Shown: piece by piece, positions 7,673-16,326 of the stretch
Numbering within the stretch: the stretch's first letter is position 1
How the letters are laid out: each line of letters starts with the position of its first letter
NCBI GenBank assembly: GCA_946407715.1
Contig: CAMJPH010000008.1
Location: forward strand, 1-47,824
DNA length: 47,824 nucleotides
Direction: 5' to 3'
From: an uncultured Bacteroidales bacterium
GTDB lineage: Bacteria > Bacteroidota > Bacteroidia > Bacteroidales > WCHB1-69
Made by a program: the position numbers and the translations under genes
Notes under the pieces: generated by a model
What the model saw: the letters and a program-made list of their open reading frames with translations, nothing else
Told to the model about the DNA's origin: nothing
Database searches by the model: none

Positions 7673-9127
7673 CTATTTCACTTCTGGCACAGGATAGTAT
7701 TCGTAAGCACCGATGTCAGGCATGCCATTGCGCGGGCGCCCGAGGATATCGGTGGTGATGCCCAAGCCCTCCATGCCCGCGTCCACCGCCGGGGATGTCT
7801 CTTCAATGTTATAGTTCTGGCCGTATGTGGCGATGAACTTAGGATTGCTGTTGAAACAGTTGACAAAATGAGCGTTGTTAATGGAATCCTTCCTTACAAT
7901 ACAGTTGTGGAACGTATAGTTCAATGCTGCGCCGCTTTTTGTACCTGTTCCGAACTCATTTTCCAACGCCCCATAGATGATGCAGTTATTGAACGTGGCG
8001 TTAGCATCACCGAGATATGTCACGGTAACTATTTCTCCGCCAATTGATTGTGTTTTGTCAAAGTTGTTTGTGATGGCCACGGCTGGAGATCTGCGGGCCG
8101 ATTGGGTGAAATAGTTCGCCACTGTCACATGGTTGAGGGTGAAATCCCCAACCATCAGAGCAAGACTGTATTGTCCGTTGTTGCTGACTTGGCAGTTATT
8201 CATCTCCAAAACAGCGCCTTCCGCCCGGACACCCATCACTTGGTTGTTTTGAATCACGGAATTATTGATAATGGTTTTGTTGCCCGTGAACTCTTCAAGT
8301 GATTCTAAATGGATGCCGTACGATGAATTGGAGATGATGGCGTTCTCGATGAGGTTGTCCTCGTTGCCCTCATTGATCCATAAGGCATTCCACTGGGCGT
8401 AGTCGTTGGCGAAGAATGGTTCCAAACGGTCGCCGGTGATTGTGACGGGTTGTTCTAACGTGCCGTTTATGTGGATGTTGCCATAGCGATAGACCCAGAT
8501 GCCACCGCCGCCGTGTACATACACCTTTGTGCCTGGATCAATGGTAAGTTTGCCGAGTGAATCAACTACCGCCCAGCCGTAGATTACCCACGGTTTGTCA
8601 TTGGTCCAGTGTACATGCTCGTGTGCGTGTGCGACAATACGGTAGGGCATTGATGAGGAACCGTGATTGGGGACGATAAAGTGCGCATCCTGACCAAAAG
8701 CCACTAACTGCACCGTTTGCGTACAATTTTTTTGGTAAAACATTATCGAATCGGTCACTAAGTAGGGGAGGTTTTGGTCGGTAGGGTTGATATTGACCTT
8801 CACGAAGACGAAGATGCTGTCGTGCGCGGGAATCTCCACGCCGCGAAATTCCGTGCCCGCCACGCCATCGACGTTGATGCTGTAGTAGGACTGCTTGCCA
8901 CCGGCCAGCGCGATGTCAACCTCCACAGGTACACCCGTTGTGTTGCGCACTGTGAATGTGCGCGTGCTCGATGTGACGGTGGTGAATACCGTGTCGAACA
9001 GCACCGTGTCGGCCGAGAACTCGAGTTTCGCCCCGTCGATGTTATTGTTGCGGTGGCAACTGGGCATAGTGATGACCAGTGCTATCGCCAGTGTTATGTA
9101 TGTTATGGATATAATTGTTTTTTTCAT
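7673..9127 (-). CDS. Right-handed beta-helix lipoprotein
   Basis: A 484-residue predicted lipoprotein: the signal peptide ends in ITMPSC with Cys24 as lipidation site. Residues ~35-150 form a beta-sandwich-like region (ADTVLFDTVFTTVTSSTRTFTVRNT, reminiscent of DUF1573/choice-of-anchor domains). Residues ~190-460 show the spaced Asn/Ile pattern of a parallel beta-helix (IENAIISNSSYGIHL, INNSVIQNNQVMGVRAEG, MNNCQVSNNGQYSL). The end, SPAVDAGMEGLG plus GRPRNGMPDIGAYEY, is a common finish of such proteins. Beta-helix lipoproteins often bind or cleave polysaccharides, but no catalytic residues can be named. It stands alone between tonB and truA; no promoter is evident. Confidence 0.85.
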   Translation of the reverse strand: MKKTIISITYITLAIALVITMPSCHRNNNIDGAKLEFSADTVLFDTVFTTVTSSTRTFTVRNTTGVPVEVDIALAGGKQSYYSINVDGVAGTEFRGVEIPAHDSIFVFVKVNINPTDQNLPYLVTDSIMFYQKNCTQTVQLVAFGQDAHFIVPNHGSSSMPYRIVAHAHEHVHWTNDKPWVIYGWAVVDSLGKLTIDPGTKVYVHGGGGIWVYRYGNIHINGTLEQPVTITGDRLEPFFANDYAQWNALWINEGNEDNLIENAIISNSSYGIHLESLEEFTGNKTIINNSVIQNNQVMGVRAEGAVLEMNNCQVSNNGQYSLALMVGDFTLNHVTVANYFTQSARRSPAVAITNNFDKTQSIGGEIVTVTYLGDANATFNNCIIYGALENEFGTGTKSGAALNYTFHNCIVRKDSINNAHFVNCFNSNPKFIATYGQNYNIEETSPAVDAGMEGLGITTDILGRPRNGMPDIGAYEYYPVPEVK

Positions 9128-9163
9128 TCTTAGTAATGTCCTAATTGTCTTTTATTGTACTAT

Positions 9164-9228
9164 CCCCACACTGTGGCTTCGCCTTATATGGGGTTATTTG
9201 CACTTCGTGCGTCTTGTCCCTTCGGGAC
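9164..9228. repeat. Palindromic hairpin cluster between beta-helix gene and truA
   Basis: Three inverted repeats in a row: 9164-9193 (CCCCA/TGGGG ends with an inner partial stem), 9200-9210 (GCAC-TTC-GTGC) and 9216-9228 (GTCCC-TTC-GGGAC). The style, perfect short stems closed by TTC-type loops, matches the cluster at 5252-5308 and the inner hairpins of the 502-bp element at 30.3 kb. No coding function is supported in the 180-bp spacer. Confidence 0.5.
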
Positions 9229-9307
9229 TGCTCAAGGAATTATGTTTAATTATATTGGGGTTTTTCGTTACATCATTTTTCATCTATTCATCGGCATTCA
9301 TCGGCAT

Positions 9308-10063
9308 TCATCGTCTCATCGTTCCATAACGCACTTCTGTCAAAAATAGTGCATTCGCAGGGACAGAAGTTTTCGCTGCACATCTATCTTTTTGGTTGAT
9401 AATATCTTGAAAATCTTCAACCGAGAGTTTTCCGAAACCGACCTCCAGCAGGGTACCTACTAACGCCCTCACCATGTTGCGCAAGAAGCGGTTGGCTGTG
9501 ACCGTGAAGATGAGCTCGTCCTCCACGCGCTCCCAGTGTGCTTCCGTGACATGGCAGATGAAATTGTTGACCTGCGTATGTACTTTCGAGAAACTGGTAA
9601 AATCCTCGTTTTGAAGTAATAACGCCGCCGCCTCATTCATTTTATCCACATCAATGGCACGATGGCAATGGTAGGTAAACTGGAGTTTGAAAGGGTTTTT
9701 GCTGGTGCAGACATGATACTGATAGGTGCGGCTTTCGGCATCGAAACGGGCATGTCTGTTTAGCGCCACCTCGAACAGGTCGAAGATGACAATTTCCCGG
9801 GGCAGAAAATTGTTAAGTTTGTGGACTAACTGTCGGCATTCGTCGGGAGAGAGATGCTTTTCGGTGTCGAAGTGGGCATAGTAGGAGCTTGCATGTACAC
9901 CGGTGTCGGTGCGCCCGCACCCAGTGATGGCCACGCGAGGTTCGTGCAGCAGTAACGACAAACAATTCTCCAAAGTTTCCTGCACAGAAGGATACCCTGG
10001 CTGTATTTGCCAGCCGAAGAACGCGGAACCATTGTAAGCCAGATGTAGGAAATAGCGCATCAT
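9308..10063 (-). CDS. truA: tRNA pseudouridine(38-40) synthase TruA
   Basis: A 251-residue enzyme that converts uridines 38-40 of tRNA anticodon stem-loops to pseudouridine. The catalytic Asp53 is in GCGRTDTGVHA; HKLNNFLPREI and RFDAESRTYQYHV follow, and FLRNMVRALVGTLLEVGFGK is the C-terminal family segment. The start at 10063 (MMRYFLHLAYNG) is chosen because a longer frame to 10099 would begin upstream of the promoter element at 10080-10087; the second ATG at 10060 is equally possible. Length agrees with the family (about 250-270). Confidence 0.95.
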   Translation of the reverse strand: MMRYFLHLAYNGSAFFGWQIQPGYPSVQETLENCLSLLLHEPRVAITGCGRTDTGVHASSYYAHFDTEKHLSPDECRQLVHKLNNFLPREIVIFDLFEVALNRHARFDAESRTYQYHVCTSKNPFKLQFTYHCHRAIDVDKMNEAAALLLQNEDFTSFSKVHTQVNNFICHVTEAHWERVEDELIFTVTANRFLRNMVRALVGTLLEVGFGKLSVEDFQDIINQKDRCAAKTSVPANALFLTEVRYGTMRR

Positions 10064-10079
10064 CTTTGATTTTCGGCCG

Positions 10080-10087
10080 CAAAAATA
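10080..10087 (-). promoter_or_regulatory. Promoter -7 element of truA
   Basis: TATTTTTG on the minus strand, 16 bp upstream of the chosen ATG; implies a very short leader and excludes the longer N-terminus. Confidence 0.65.
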
Positions 10088-10174
10088 AACAAAAAACAAT
10101 TAGGTAGTACCACACACATCCTTTGATTATGCAGCATTAAATAAAATTTCCATGCGATATTCGCAAAACTTTTT

Positions 10175-10182
10175 TATTTTTG
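10175..10182 (+). promoter_or_regulatory. Promoter -7 element of the glycosyltransferase gene
   Basis: TATTTTTG, 24 bp upstream of the ATG at 10207. It fits the Bacteroidota consensus TAnnTTTG and supports the chosen start. Confidence 0.65.
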
Positions 10183-10206
10183 CCGTTTTATGAAGCAAGT
10201 TGTAAT

Positions 10207-11217
10207 ATGTTGAAATTAGCGGTTGTCATTCTGAACTGGAACGGGAAGAATTTTTTGGAGCAGTTTTTGCCCATCCTGCTGAAAACACTCCCTGATTATG
10301 CGGAGGCAGTGGTGTGCGACAACGCCTCGACGGATGATTCCGTTGCGTTCATGCAATCGAATTTCCCGCAGGTACGATTGCTTCAAAACGAACGTAATGA
10401 AGGTTTCGCCCGAGGATACAACCTTGCTCTTGAACGGGTTGAGGCCAAATACTATTGTCTTCTTAATTCCGACATAGAGGTTACTGATGGTTGGGTGGAG
10501 CCTGTGATTGAACAGATGGACGCCAACGAGAAAATTGCGGCGGTGCAGCCCAAACTGCTTTCCTATTATCGCCGTGACGAATTTGAATATGCTGGCGCAA
10601 GTGGTGGGTTCATAGACAAATATGGCTATCCGTTTTGCCGAGGGCGTTTGTTTGGCAATGTGGAGAAGGACAAGGGACAGTATGACACGGAGGCGGACGT
10701 TTTCTGGGCTACAGGCGCGGCGATGTTCGTCCGCAGTGATGTCTATCGCACGATGGGCGGGCTTGATGACGATTTTTTCGCCCACATGGAGGAGATAGAT
10801 TTTTGCTGGCGAATTAAGAATCTCGGCTATAAAATAAAGGTTAACCCAGCTTCAGTAGTCTATCATATCGGTGGGGGCACGCTGCCCAAGAACAACCCTA
10901 TGAAGACGTTCCTGAATTTCAGGAACAGTCTCTATTTACTGATAAAAAACCTGCCGGATGAACGGCTGAAACCGACACTCATTCTTCGTTTCTTCCTCGA
11001 CCAGGTGGCAGCGTTTTCTTTCCTCGCACAGGGGCATGTCAGGGATTTCGCTGCCGTTTACAAAGCTATATTTACATTTGCCCGAACCTACAAGCGGTAT
11101 CTGGCCAAGCGCAACACGTTGCCGAAACTTGCTTTCCAAGACTGCTATCCCGAGTCGGTCGTGAAATTGTATTATCTGAAAAGAAAGAAAATTTTTAACG
11201 GAAAAACATTTGAGTAG
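10207..11217 (+). CDS. Family 2 glycosyltransferase
   Basis: A 336-residue GT2-type (GT-A fold) glycosyltransferase, predicted to add a sugar from a nucleotide-sugar to a glycan or lipid acceptor at the cytoplasmic face. The N-terminal nucleotide site is visible as LAVVILNWNG and CDNASTDDS; the metal-binding DxD-like segment is LLNSDIEVTDGW; the acceptor/catalytic region contains HMEEIDFCWRIKNLGYK. The family usually has an ED pair in this last segment, here EE-x-D. The C-terminal ~80 residues are hydrophobic/basic and may be peripheral to the membrane. ATG 10207 is used because the frame upstream has only a TTG overlapping the promoter. The 5-alpha-reductase gene starts 9 bp after the stop, so the two are probably co-transcribed. 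Acceptor unknown. Confidence 0.9.
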   Translation: MLKLAVVILNWNGKNFLEQFLPILLKTLPDYAEAVVCDNASTDDSVAFMQSNFPQVRLLQNERNEGFARGYNLALERVEAKYYCLLNSDIEVTDGWVEPVIEQMDANEKIAAVQPKLLSYYRRDEFEYAGASGGFIDKYGYPFCRGRLFGNVEKDKGQYDTEADVFWATGAAMFVRSDVYRTMGGLDDDFFAHMEEIDFCWRIKNLGYKIKVNPASVVYHIGGGTLPKNNPMKTFLNFRNSLYLLIKNLPDERLKPTLILRFFLDQVAAFSFLAQGHVRDFAAVYKAIFTFARTYKRYLAKRNTLPKLAFQDCYPESVVKLYYLKRKKIFNGKTFE

Positions 11218-11226
11218 TACTGAAAT

Positions 11227-12015
11227 ATGGAAATTTTCGCTCAGTTTTATCATTATTTGCTGCCTGTAATGACGATCTTGGGGGTGCTGGTTTTTATCAC
11301 CCTTCAGTTTGTCACCCCTGCCTACGGTATGACTTTCAATAACCGCTGGGGAATGTCGGTTCGCAGCAATTTAGGATGGTTCATCATGGAATGTCCTGTT
11401 TTTTTCACTATGCTGGTGCTCTATTTCATCTCGTTGGCTAACAATGTGAAGCCATTTAACATCGTGACTTGCGTGATGTTCGTTTTTTTCCAGTTCCATT
11501 ATTTCCAGCGGTCGTTCATTTTCCCGCTTTTGATGAAAGGACAGAGCAAAATGCCGTTATCCATCATCATTACCGGGGCGACATTTAACACGTTCAATGC
11601 TATTATGCAGGGAGGGTGGCTCTTTTTCTTTTCGCCGGCGGACGCTTACCCCATCAGCTGGTTTTGGTCGCCGCAGTTCATTTTCGGAACAGCACTCTTC
11701 CTTTTCGGAATGGTGGTTAATATCTATGCTGACCGTGTGATTCGCGACTTGCGCACTGATGTTACCGATAACAACTACTATCTTCCTCACGGTTGGATGT
11801 TCCGCAAAATCAGTTCCGCCAACTATTTCGGGGAAATTTTGGAATGGGCGGGCTTTGCCATCCTCACATGGTCGGTGTCGGGTGCGGTGTTCCTTCTGTG
11901 GAGCATGGCCAACATTGTCCCGCGTTCCAAAGCCGTCTATGAACGTTACACCCAATTCTTCGGTGAGGAATTTACTTCGCTGAAACGGTATAAGATTTTT
12001 CCGTATATTTATTAG
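11227..12015 (+). CDS. Steroid 5-alpha-reductase (3-oxo-5-alpha-steroid 4-dehydrogenase) family
   Basis: A 262-residue membrane protein with six to seven hydrophobic segments, matching the SRD5A family, which reduces the C4-C5 double bond of 3-oxo-delta4 steroids with NADPH. Key family features are all visible: Glu55 in WFIMECPVF (equivalent to the steroid-binding Glu of human SRD5A2 in its ELPSF segment), Tyr92 in FHYFQRSF (equivalent to Tyr in HYFHRTF), and the C-terminal cofactor signature ANYFGEILEW (198-207) followed by GFAILTWS. The resemblance to the vertebrate SRD5A1/2 C-terminus is striking. It follows a GT2 gene by 9 bp. Substrate could be a dietary, host or bile-derived steroid or an endogenous polyprenoid-like lipid. 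Confidence 0.88.
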   Translation: MEIFAQFYHYLLPVMTILGVLVFITLQFVTPAYGMTFNNRWGMSVRSNLGWFIMECPVFFTMLVLYFISLANNVKPFNIVTCVMFVFFQFHYFQRSFIFPLLMKGQSKMPLSIIITGATFNTFNAIMQGGWLFFFSPADAYPISWFWSPQFIFGTALFLFGMVVNIYADRVIRDLRTDVTDNNYYLPHGWMFRKISSANYFGEILEWAGFAILTWSVSGAVFLLWSMANIVPRSKAVYERYTQFFGEEFTSLKRYKIFPYIY

Positions 12016-12074
12016 CTGTCAACGGTCGTATTTTGGTTCGGTTTTTTTCCGTCGAGCTCAATATTTGGATAGAT

Positions 12075-13139
12075 TTACCGCGTTTCCGTCAGCTGTGCGG
12101 CAGCGGCATAGGGTGAAATCTGCTTGGACTGGATAAGCGGAAGCAGTTCCTCGATTTTCGTCTGTGTGGCTTCGTTGTTATAGAATCGGTTATGTAAGGT
12201 GTATTCTATCCAATGATAGAAAATATTGATTAGCTGTTCGTTACGGGTTCTTTCAAAGCTGCCGTTTCCTTTGGTGAGCGTAACGAAATCCTGAATAATC
12301 TGCCATACCTTGTCCAACGCGAACCCTTCCCGAGCAGAACAGACCTCAACAGGCACGTCCCAGCCGTTGTCGTTTTTCGGGAACAGTTTCAGAGCCGCGC
12401 GGTATTGCGATGCCGCACCTTTCGCCTTGGGCAAATTGTCGCCATCAGCCTTGTTAATCACCAGCGTGTCAGCCATTTCCATAATACCGCGCTTAATGCC
12501 TTGCAGCTCGTCTCCGGCACCCGCCAACATTAGCAAGAGGAAGAAATCGACCATGGACTTGACCACGGTCTCCGACTGCCCCACCCCGACGGTTTCCACA
12601 ATGATGATGTCGAAGCCGGCAGCCTCACACAGGATGATGGACTCGCGGGTCTTGCGGGCCACGCCGCCTAAAGCGGATCCCGACGGCGAAGGCCGGATGA
12701 ACGCGTTCGGATCAACGGAAAGCGTCTCCATACGCGTTTTGTCACCGAGAATACTCCCCTTGGTACGCTCACTCGACGGGTCTATGGCTAAAACTGCCAA
12801 TTTATGTCCTTGCGCGGTCAGCATTCCGCCAAACGACTCGATGAACGTACTTTTGCCCACACCCGGCACGCCTGTGATACCGATGCGCAACGAGTTCCCC
12901 GAATGCGGAAGACAACGTTCGATAATTGTCTGGGCTATCGCGATATGCGCCGGATTCTCACTCTCAATCATGGTGATGGCACGGCTGAGAATGGTACGGT
13001 CGCCGTCCAAAATCCCTTTCACGTAATCGTCCACGGTCAACTCGGCTTTCTTGCGCCGCTTGAAATTCGGATTCACCTGCATGGGCTGTTCCACGCCCGC
13101 GCGTTCCGTCAATGCCGATTCGTAATAGGGATTTGCCAT
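12075..13139 (-). CDS. meaB: Methylmalonyl-CoA mutase-associated GTPase MeaB
   Basis: A 354-residue G3E P-loop GTPase that loads and protects the adenosylcobalamin cofactor of methylmalonyl-CoA mutase (the older name is ArgK). The Walker A motif GVPGVGKST is at residues 90-98; LAIDPSSERTKGSILGDKTRM and RPSPSGSALGGVA are strongly diagnostic; VETVGVGQSE is the switch/Walker B region; VINKADGDN provides the guanine-specificity NKxD. The N-terminal ~40 residues and C-terminal helical dimerisation arm are normal. It starts 1 bp after the lon stop codon, so it is co-transcribed with lon. The mutase genes are not in the window. Presence implies the succinate-propionate pathway via B12. Confidence 0.96.
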   Translation of the reverse strand: MANPYYESALTERAGVEQPMQVNPNFKRRKKAELTVDDYVKGILDGDRTILSRAITMIESENPAHIAIAQTIIERCLPHSGNSLRIGITGVPGVGKSTFIESFGGMLTAQGHKLAVLAIDPSSERTKGSILGDKTRMETLSVDPNAFIRPSPSGSALGGVARKTRESIILCEAAGFDIIIVETVGVGQSETVVKSMVDFFLLLMLAGAGDELQGIKRGIMEMADTLVINKADGDNLPKAKGAASQYRAALKLFPKNDNGWDVPVEVCSAREGFALDKVWQIIQDFVTLTKGNGSFERTRNEQLINIFYHWIEYTLHNRFYNNEATQTKIEELLPLIQSKQISPYAAAAQLTETR

Positions 13140-13140
13140 C

Positions 13141-15564
13141 TTATTTCCAGTTGAAATTGAACTTGACCGCCTCTTTCATCGACTCAAAGTAGTGGAAACG
13201 CATACCTTCGATGAAATTTTCCTTGATATCGTCAATGTCTTTTTTGTTCTCCTTAGACATCACAATGTCGAAGATGCCGCAGCGTTTGGCCGCTAAAATC
13301 TTCTCCTTAATGCCACCCACGGGCAGCAACTTGCCACGCAGGGTAATTTCGCCAGTCATGGCAATCTTCTCGCGCAAAGGCGTTTGGGTATATGCGGAGA
13401 CTAATGCCGTGAGAATGGTAATGCCTGCCGAGGGACCGTCTTTCGGGGTAGCACCTTCTGGCACGTGAATGTGTACCTTTTTCGTGTTAAAGTTCTCAGA
13501 GTCAATGCCATAGTCCTGGGCATGCGCCTTCAGATACTCAAAGGCGATGGTGGCCGACTCTTTCATCACGTCGCCGAGGTTTCCGGTCAACGTCATCTCG
13601 CCTTTTCCGGTGCTCGTAAGCGCCTCCACGAAAAGGATTTCGCCGCCCACTGCCGTCCATGCCAAACCCGTGGCCACACCAAAGACATCCTTGTCGAGAG
13701 CTTTCTCCATCTGGAAAATCGGGGAGCCGAGAATCTCTTTCAATTCGTCAGGGCTGACGGTCGGATTCATGGAACCTTCTTGTACCAACTGGGCAGCACG
13801 TTTGCGGATAATCTTGGCGATGGTGCGTTCCAGGTTACGCACACCCGACTCGCGGGTGTAATCACTGATGACCGCTTTCACCGTCTCTTCGGGAATAGTC
13901 AGTTGTTCCGAAGTCAATCCATTGTCCGTCAACTGTTTCGGGATAAGATGCTTCATCGCGATGGCTAACTTCTCCTCCGCTAAATAACCGGGAATGTCAA
14001 TAATTTCCATACGGTCGAGCAGAGCGGGATGGATGTTGTTGAGGTTGTTGGCAGTGGCGATGAAGAGTACTTTGGAAAGGTCGAACGGCGTTTCGAGGTA
14101 GTTGTCGTTGAAGGTGCTGTTCTGTTCGGGATCCATCACTTCCAACAAGGCCGCCGACGGGTCACCGTTGACACTCATACCGGACACCTTGTCGATTTCG
14201 TCCAGCACGAAAACGGGGTTGGCGTAGCCCACCTTGCGCATGTTCTGGATGATGCGGCCGGGCATGGCTCCGATGTAGGTCTTGCGGTGGCCGCGGATCT
14301 CCGCCTCGTCATGAACGCCACCGAGGGAGATGCGGACATATTTTCTGCCGATTGATTCTGCAATGGAGCGGCCGAGCGAGGTCTTACCCACGCCTGGAGG
14401 CCCCGCCAGACAAAGAATCGGGGATTTCATATCGCCCTTCAGCTTCAAAACTGCCAAATACTCTATAATACGCTCTTTCACTTTCTCCAAACCATAGTGG
14501 TCTTTGTCAAGAATCTCGCGGGTCTTTTTCAGATCGAAATTGTCCTCGCTATATTCGTTCCACGGCAGATCCAAGAGCAGCTCCAAGTAGTTGAGTTGCA
14601 CGGAATAATCGGGGGACATGTAGTTGGTACGCTGCAGTTTCTTGAACTCCTTTTCAAAGAGGTCGGCGGTCTCCTGATCCCACTTTTTCTTGGCAGCACG
14701 TTCGCGCAGCTCGTCAAAATCCTTTTCAGTGGAAGGTCCGCCTAATTCCTCCTGAATGGTCTTCATCTGCTGATTCAGGATATATTCGCGTTGCTGCTTC
14801 TCCAATTCCTGATGGGATTTGGTATGGATCTGGTGCTTGATTTCCACCACCTGCAGCTCGTGCGACAGGAAAGAAAGCACCTTGTCGGCGCGAAGCATGA
14901 TGTTTTGTGTTTCCAGGACATCCTGTTTTTCCTCCACCGTAAGGGAGAGATTGGAAATGATGAAATTGAGCAGGAAGGTGTTGCTTTCGATGTTGTTCAC
15001 CGCAGCCATGGCGTCGCGGGGAGTGCCGGGAGTCAGCTGCATGATGTTGCTCATCGTTTCCCGAATCATCATCATCTTTGCCTTGAACTCCTCTGTGTCA
15101 GTCACTTTCGGATCCAAATCATTGGTCGGGAAAGGAAGGGTATTGCACCTGTAGTACGGGCGCGAATGCACGACTTTGCCCACCTCGAAAATCTTGATGC
15201 CTTGCACGACCATCATGACATTGCCGTCAGGAATGTTGAGGGTCTTGAGGATGCGGGCGATGGTGCCCACGCGGTACATATCCTTGATGGTGGGATCCTC
15301 AATGCTGTTGTCGCGCTGGGCGACCACTCCGATAGGTTCGTCGCTGTTGGAGCAGTCTTTCGCCAATCTCAACGACTTTTCTCGCCCTACCGTGATTGGG
15401 ATGACCATTCCCGGAAAAAGCACGGTGTTTCGCAGCGGAAGAAGAGCCACCTCATCGGGTACAAATTCCTCGCTGAGTTTGATTTCGTCATCGACCGAAA
15501 GGATGGGGATGACGTTTGACTCGCCATTCAGAAAACCACCTGCTGCAATTATATCTTTAATCAT
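13141..15564 (-). CDS. lon: ATP-dependent protease Lon
   Basis: An 807-residue cytoplasmic AAA+ serine protease that degrades misfolded and regulatory proteins. The N-terminal substrate-binding domain begins around [17 protein letters not shown]; a coiled region follows (~190-310); the AAA+ module has Walker [10 protein letters not shown] and Walker B VFVLDEID; the protease domain has the catalytic dyad Ser712 ([10 protein letters not shown]) and Lys755 (GGIKEK). Length is normal. It has a promoter element at 15619-15626, just upstream of the rpmE2 terminator hairpin, and is followed directly by meaB. Confidence 0.98.
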   Translation of the reverse strand: MIKDIIAAGGFLNGESNVIPILSVDDEIKLSEEFVPDEVALLPLRNTVLFPGMVIPITVGREKSLRLAKDCSNSDEPIGVVAQRDNSIEDPTIKDMYRVGTIARILKTLNIPDGNVMMVVQGIKIFEVGKVVHSRPYYRCNTLPFPTNDLDPKVTDTEEFKAKMMMIRETMSNIMQLTPGTPRDAMAAVNNIESNTFLLNFIISNLSLTVEEKQDVLETQNIMLRADKVLSFLSHELQVVEIKHQIHTKSHQELEKQQREYILNQQMKTIQEELGGPSTEKDFDELRERAAKKKWDQETADLFEKEFKKLQRTNYMSPDYSVQLNYLELLLDLPWNEYSEDNFDLKKTREILDKDHYGLEKVKERIIEYLAVLKLKGDMKSPILCLAGPPGVGKTSLGRSIAESIGRKYVRISLGGVHDEAEIRGHRKTYIGAMPGRIIQNMRKVGYANPVFVLDEIDKVSGMSVNGDPSAALLEVMDPEQNSTFNDNYLETPFDLSKVLFIATANNLNNIHPALLDRMEIIDIPGYLAEEKLAIAMKHLIPKQLTDNGLTSEQLTIPEETVKAVISDYTRESGVRNLERTIAKIIRKRAAQLVQEGSMNPTVSPDELKEILGSPIFQMEKALDKDVFGVATGLAWTAVGGEILFVEALTSTGKGEMTLTGNLGDVMKESATIAFEYLKAHAQDYGIDSENFNTKKVHIHVPEGATPKDGPSAGITILTALVSAYTQTPLREKIAMTGEITLRGKLLPVGGIKEKILAAKRCGIFDIVMSKENKKDIDDIKENFIEGMRFHYFESMKEAVKFNFNWK

Positions 15565-15580
15565 TTCAATAGGTTACCAT

Positions 15581-15618
15581 AAAAAAACTGACCTTTTTCG
15601 GGTTACAAAAAAGGTCAG
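15581..15618 (-). terminator. Intrinsic terminator of rpmE2
   Basis: An 11-bp inverted repeat CTGACCTTTTT/AAAAAGGTCAG (15588-15618) with a 7-nt T run after it on the minus strand (15581-15587). It ends the rpmE2 transcript and lies within the lon leader. Confidence 0.8.
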
Positions 15619-15626
15619 CAAAAGTA
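15619..15626 (-). promoter_or_regulatory. Promoter -7 element of lon, abutting the rpmE2 terminator
   Basis: TACTTTTG on the minus strand. A start about 7 nt downstream would fall inside the first arm of the terminator hairpin, so a transcript made here would lack part of that arm and could avoid termination. Confidence 0.6.
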
Positions 15627-15639
15627 CAAAATATATGGA

Positions 15640-15909
15640 TTATTTCGTCTTGCCAGCATCAAAATGGCGGGCATATTTGTTGCGGAATTTATCCACACGT
15701 CCAGCGGTGTCAACCAACTTCATTTTACCGGTGAAGAAGGGGTGGGAGGTGCTGGAAATCTCTAATTTCACGAGCGGATATTCATTTCCGTCTTCCCACA
15801 CAATCGTGTCTTTCGTGTTGACCGTTGACTTCGTCAGGAACGCATAATCGTTTGACATGTCCTTGAAAACCACGGTTCTGTACTCTTTGGGATGGATGTC
15901 TTTTTTCAT
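15640..15909 (-). CDS. rpmE2: 50S ribosomal protein L31 type B
   Basis: An 89-residue L31 of the zinc-free (C-minus) type: it begins [11 protein letters not shown] and has no CxxC pairs; the rest ([23 protein letters not shown]) matches type B L31. The start at 15909 follows the promoter element at 15947-15954 and gives the normal length; a longer frame to 15972 would start upstream of the promoter. Single-gene unit with its own terminator. Confidence 0.96.
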   Translation of the reverse strand: MKKDIHPKEYRTVVFKDMSNDYAFLTKSTVNTKDTIVWEDGNEYPLVKLEISSTSHPFFTGKMKLVDTAGRVDKFRNKYARHFDAGKTK

Positions 15910-15946
15910 AATATCAGTATATTTTTTGTCGTTACAAATTGGGCGG

Positions 15947-15954
15947 CAAAAATA
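15947..15954 (-). promoter_or_regulatory. Promoter -7 element of rpmE2
   Basis: TATTTTTG on the minus strand, 37 bp upstream of the ATG. Confidence 0.65.
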
Positions 15955-16128
15955 CACTTTTTTTAATATCAACCCTATCGTGTTTTTTCTTTTTTATGAA
16001 GTTGTCTTTTCGTAGCCATAATTATATGGATGATAAATGGTTATGATGGCTGGAGGATAAAGAATTCAAGTTTTGCAAGCTCTTTTTCGTTGTGACTGTT
16101 GGCGTATTTTCGTGATTTTCCGTAGGCG

Positions 16129-16160
16129 ATTCCGTTCGCTCACTGCGTTCGCGGCGGAAT
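16129..16160 (+). repeat. 32-bp palindromic repeat, copy 1
   Basis: Arms ATTCCGTT and GGCGGAAT around a 16-nt centre. It matches the reverse complement of 33159-33190 at 30 of 32 positions; both differences keep base pairing as G:U-type pairs within the arms. Confidence 0.7.
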
Positions 16161-16219
16161 GGGGTGTCATTCAACGACAAATATTCACAAAGCAGCCTGA
16201 GTCATTCTTGCTAAAGTTG

Positions 16220-16249
16220 AGCCATAGCCATAGCCATAGTCATAGTTGC
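16220..16249 (+). repeat. Short hexad array
   Basis: Three AGCCAT units followed by AGTCAT and AGTTGC in 6-nt register, upstream of the phosphatase promoter. Same kind of structure as the other hexad arrays, but not attached to a stop codon. Confidence 0.6.
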
Positions 16250-16297
16250 CACCGTGGATGCCCCAAATTATATGGTTGTCCGTTCGCAAAAAAATCA

Positions 16298-16305
16298 TAT
16301 CTTTG
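16298..16305 (+). promoter_or_regulatory. Promoter -7 element of the alkaline phosphatase gene
   Basis: TATCTTTG, 21 bp upstream of the ATG at 16327; matches TAnnTTTG. Confidence 0.65.
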
Positions 16306-16326
16306 CCGTTTCAAAATCATACCCGA

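Larger units (their letters stand above)
15910..16326. other. 417-bp spacer between rpmE2 and the alkaline phosphatase gene
   Basis: Contains the rpmE2 promoter, a 32-bp palindrome (16129-16160) that recurs inverted at 33159-33190, a short hexad array (AGCCAT units, 16220-16249) and the phosphatase promoter (16298-16305). I see no gene, tRNA or riboswitch in the rest. Confidence 0.6.

Noticed and set aside
6872..9127. A polysaccharide utilisation locus around tonB and the beta-helix lipoprotein
   Set aside because: No SusC/SusD pair, no glycoside hydrolase and no regulator are present.
16176..16190. 15-bp exact match to 30762-30776, inside the 502-bp element
   Set aside because: An A/T-rich 15-mer shared once is expected by chance in a window of this size; no extension beyond it.
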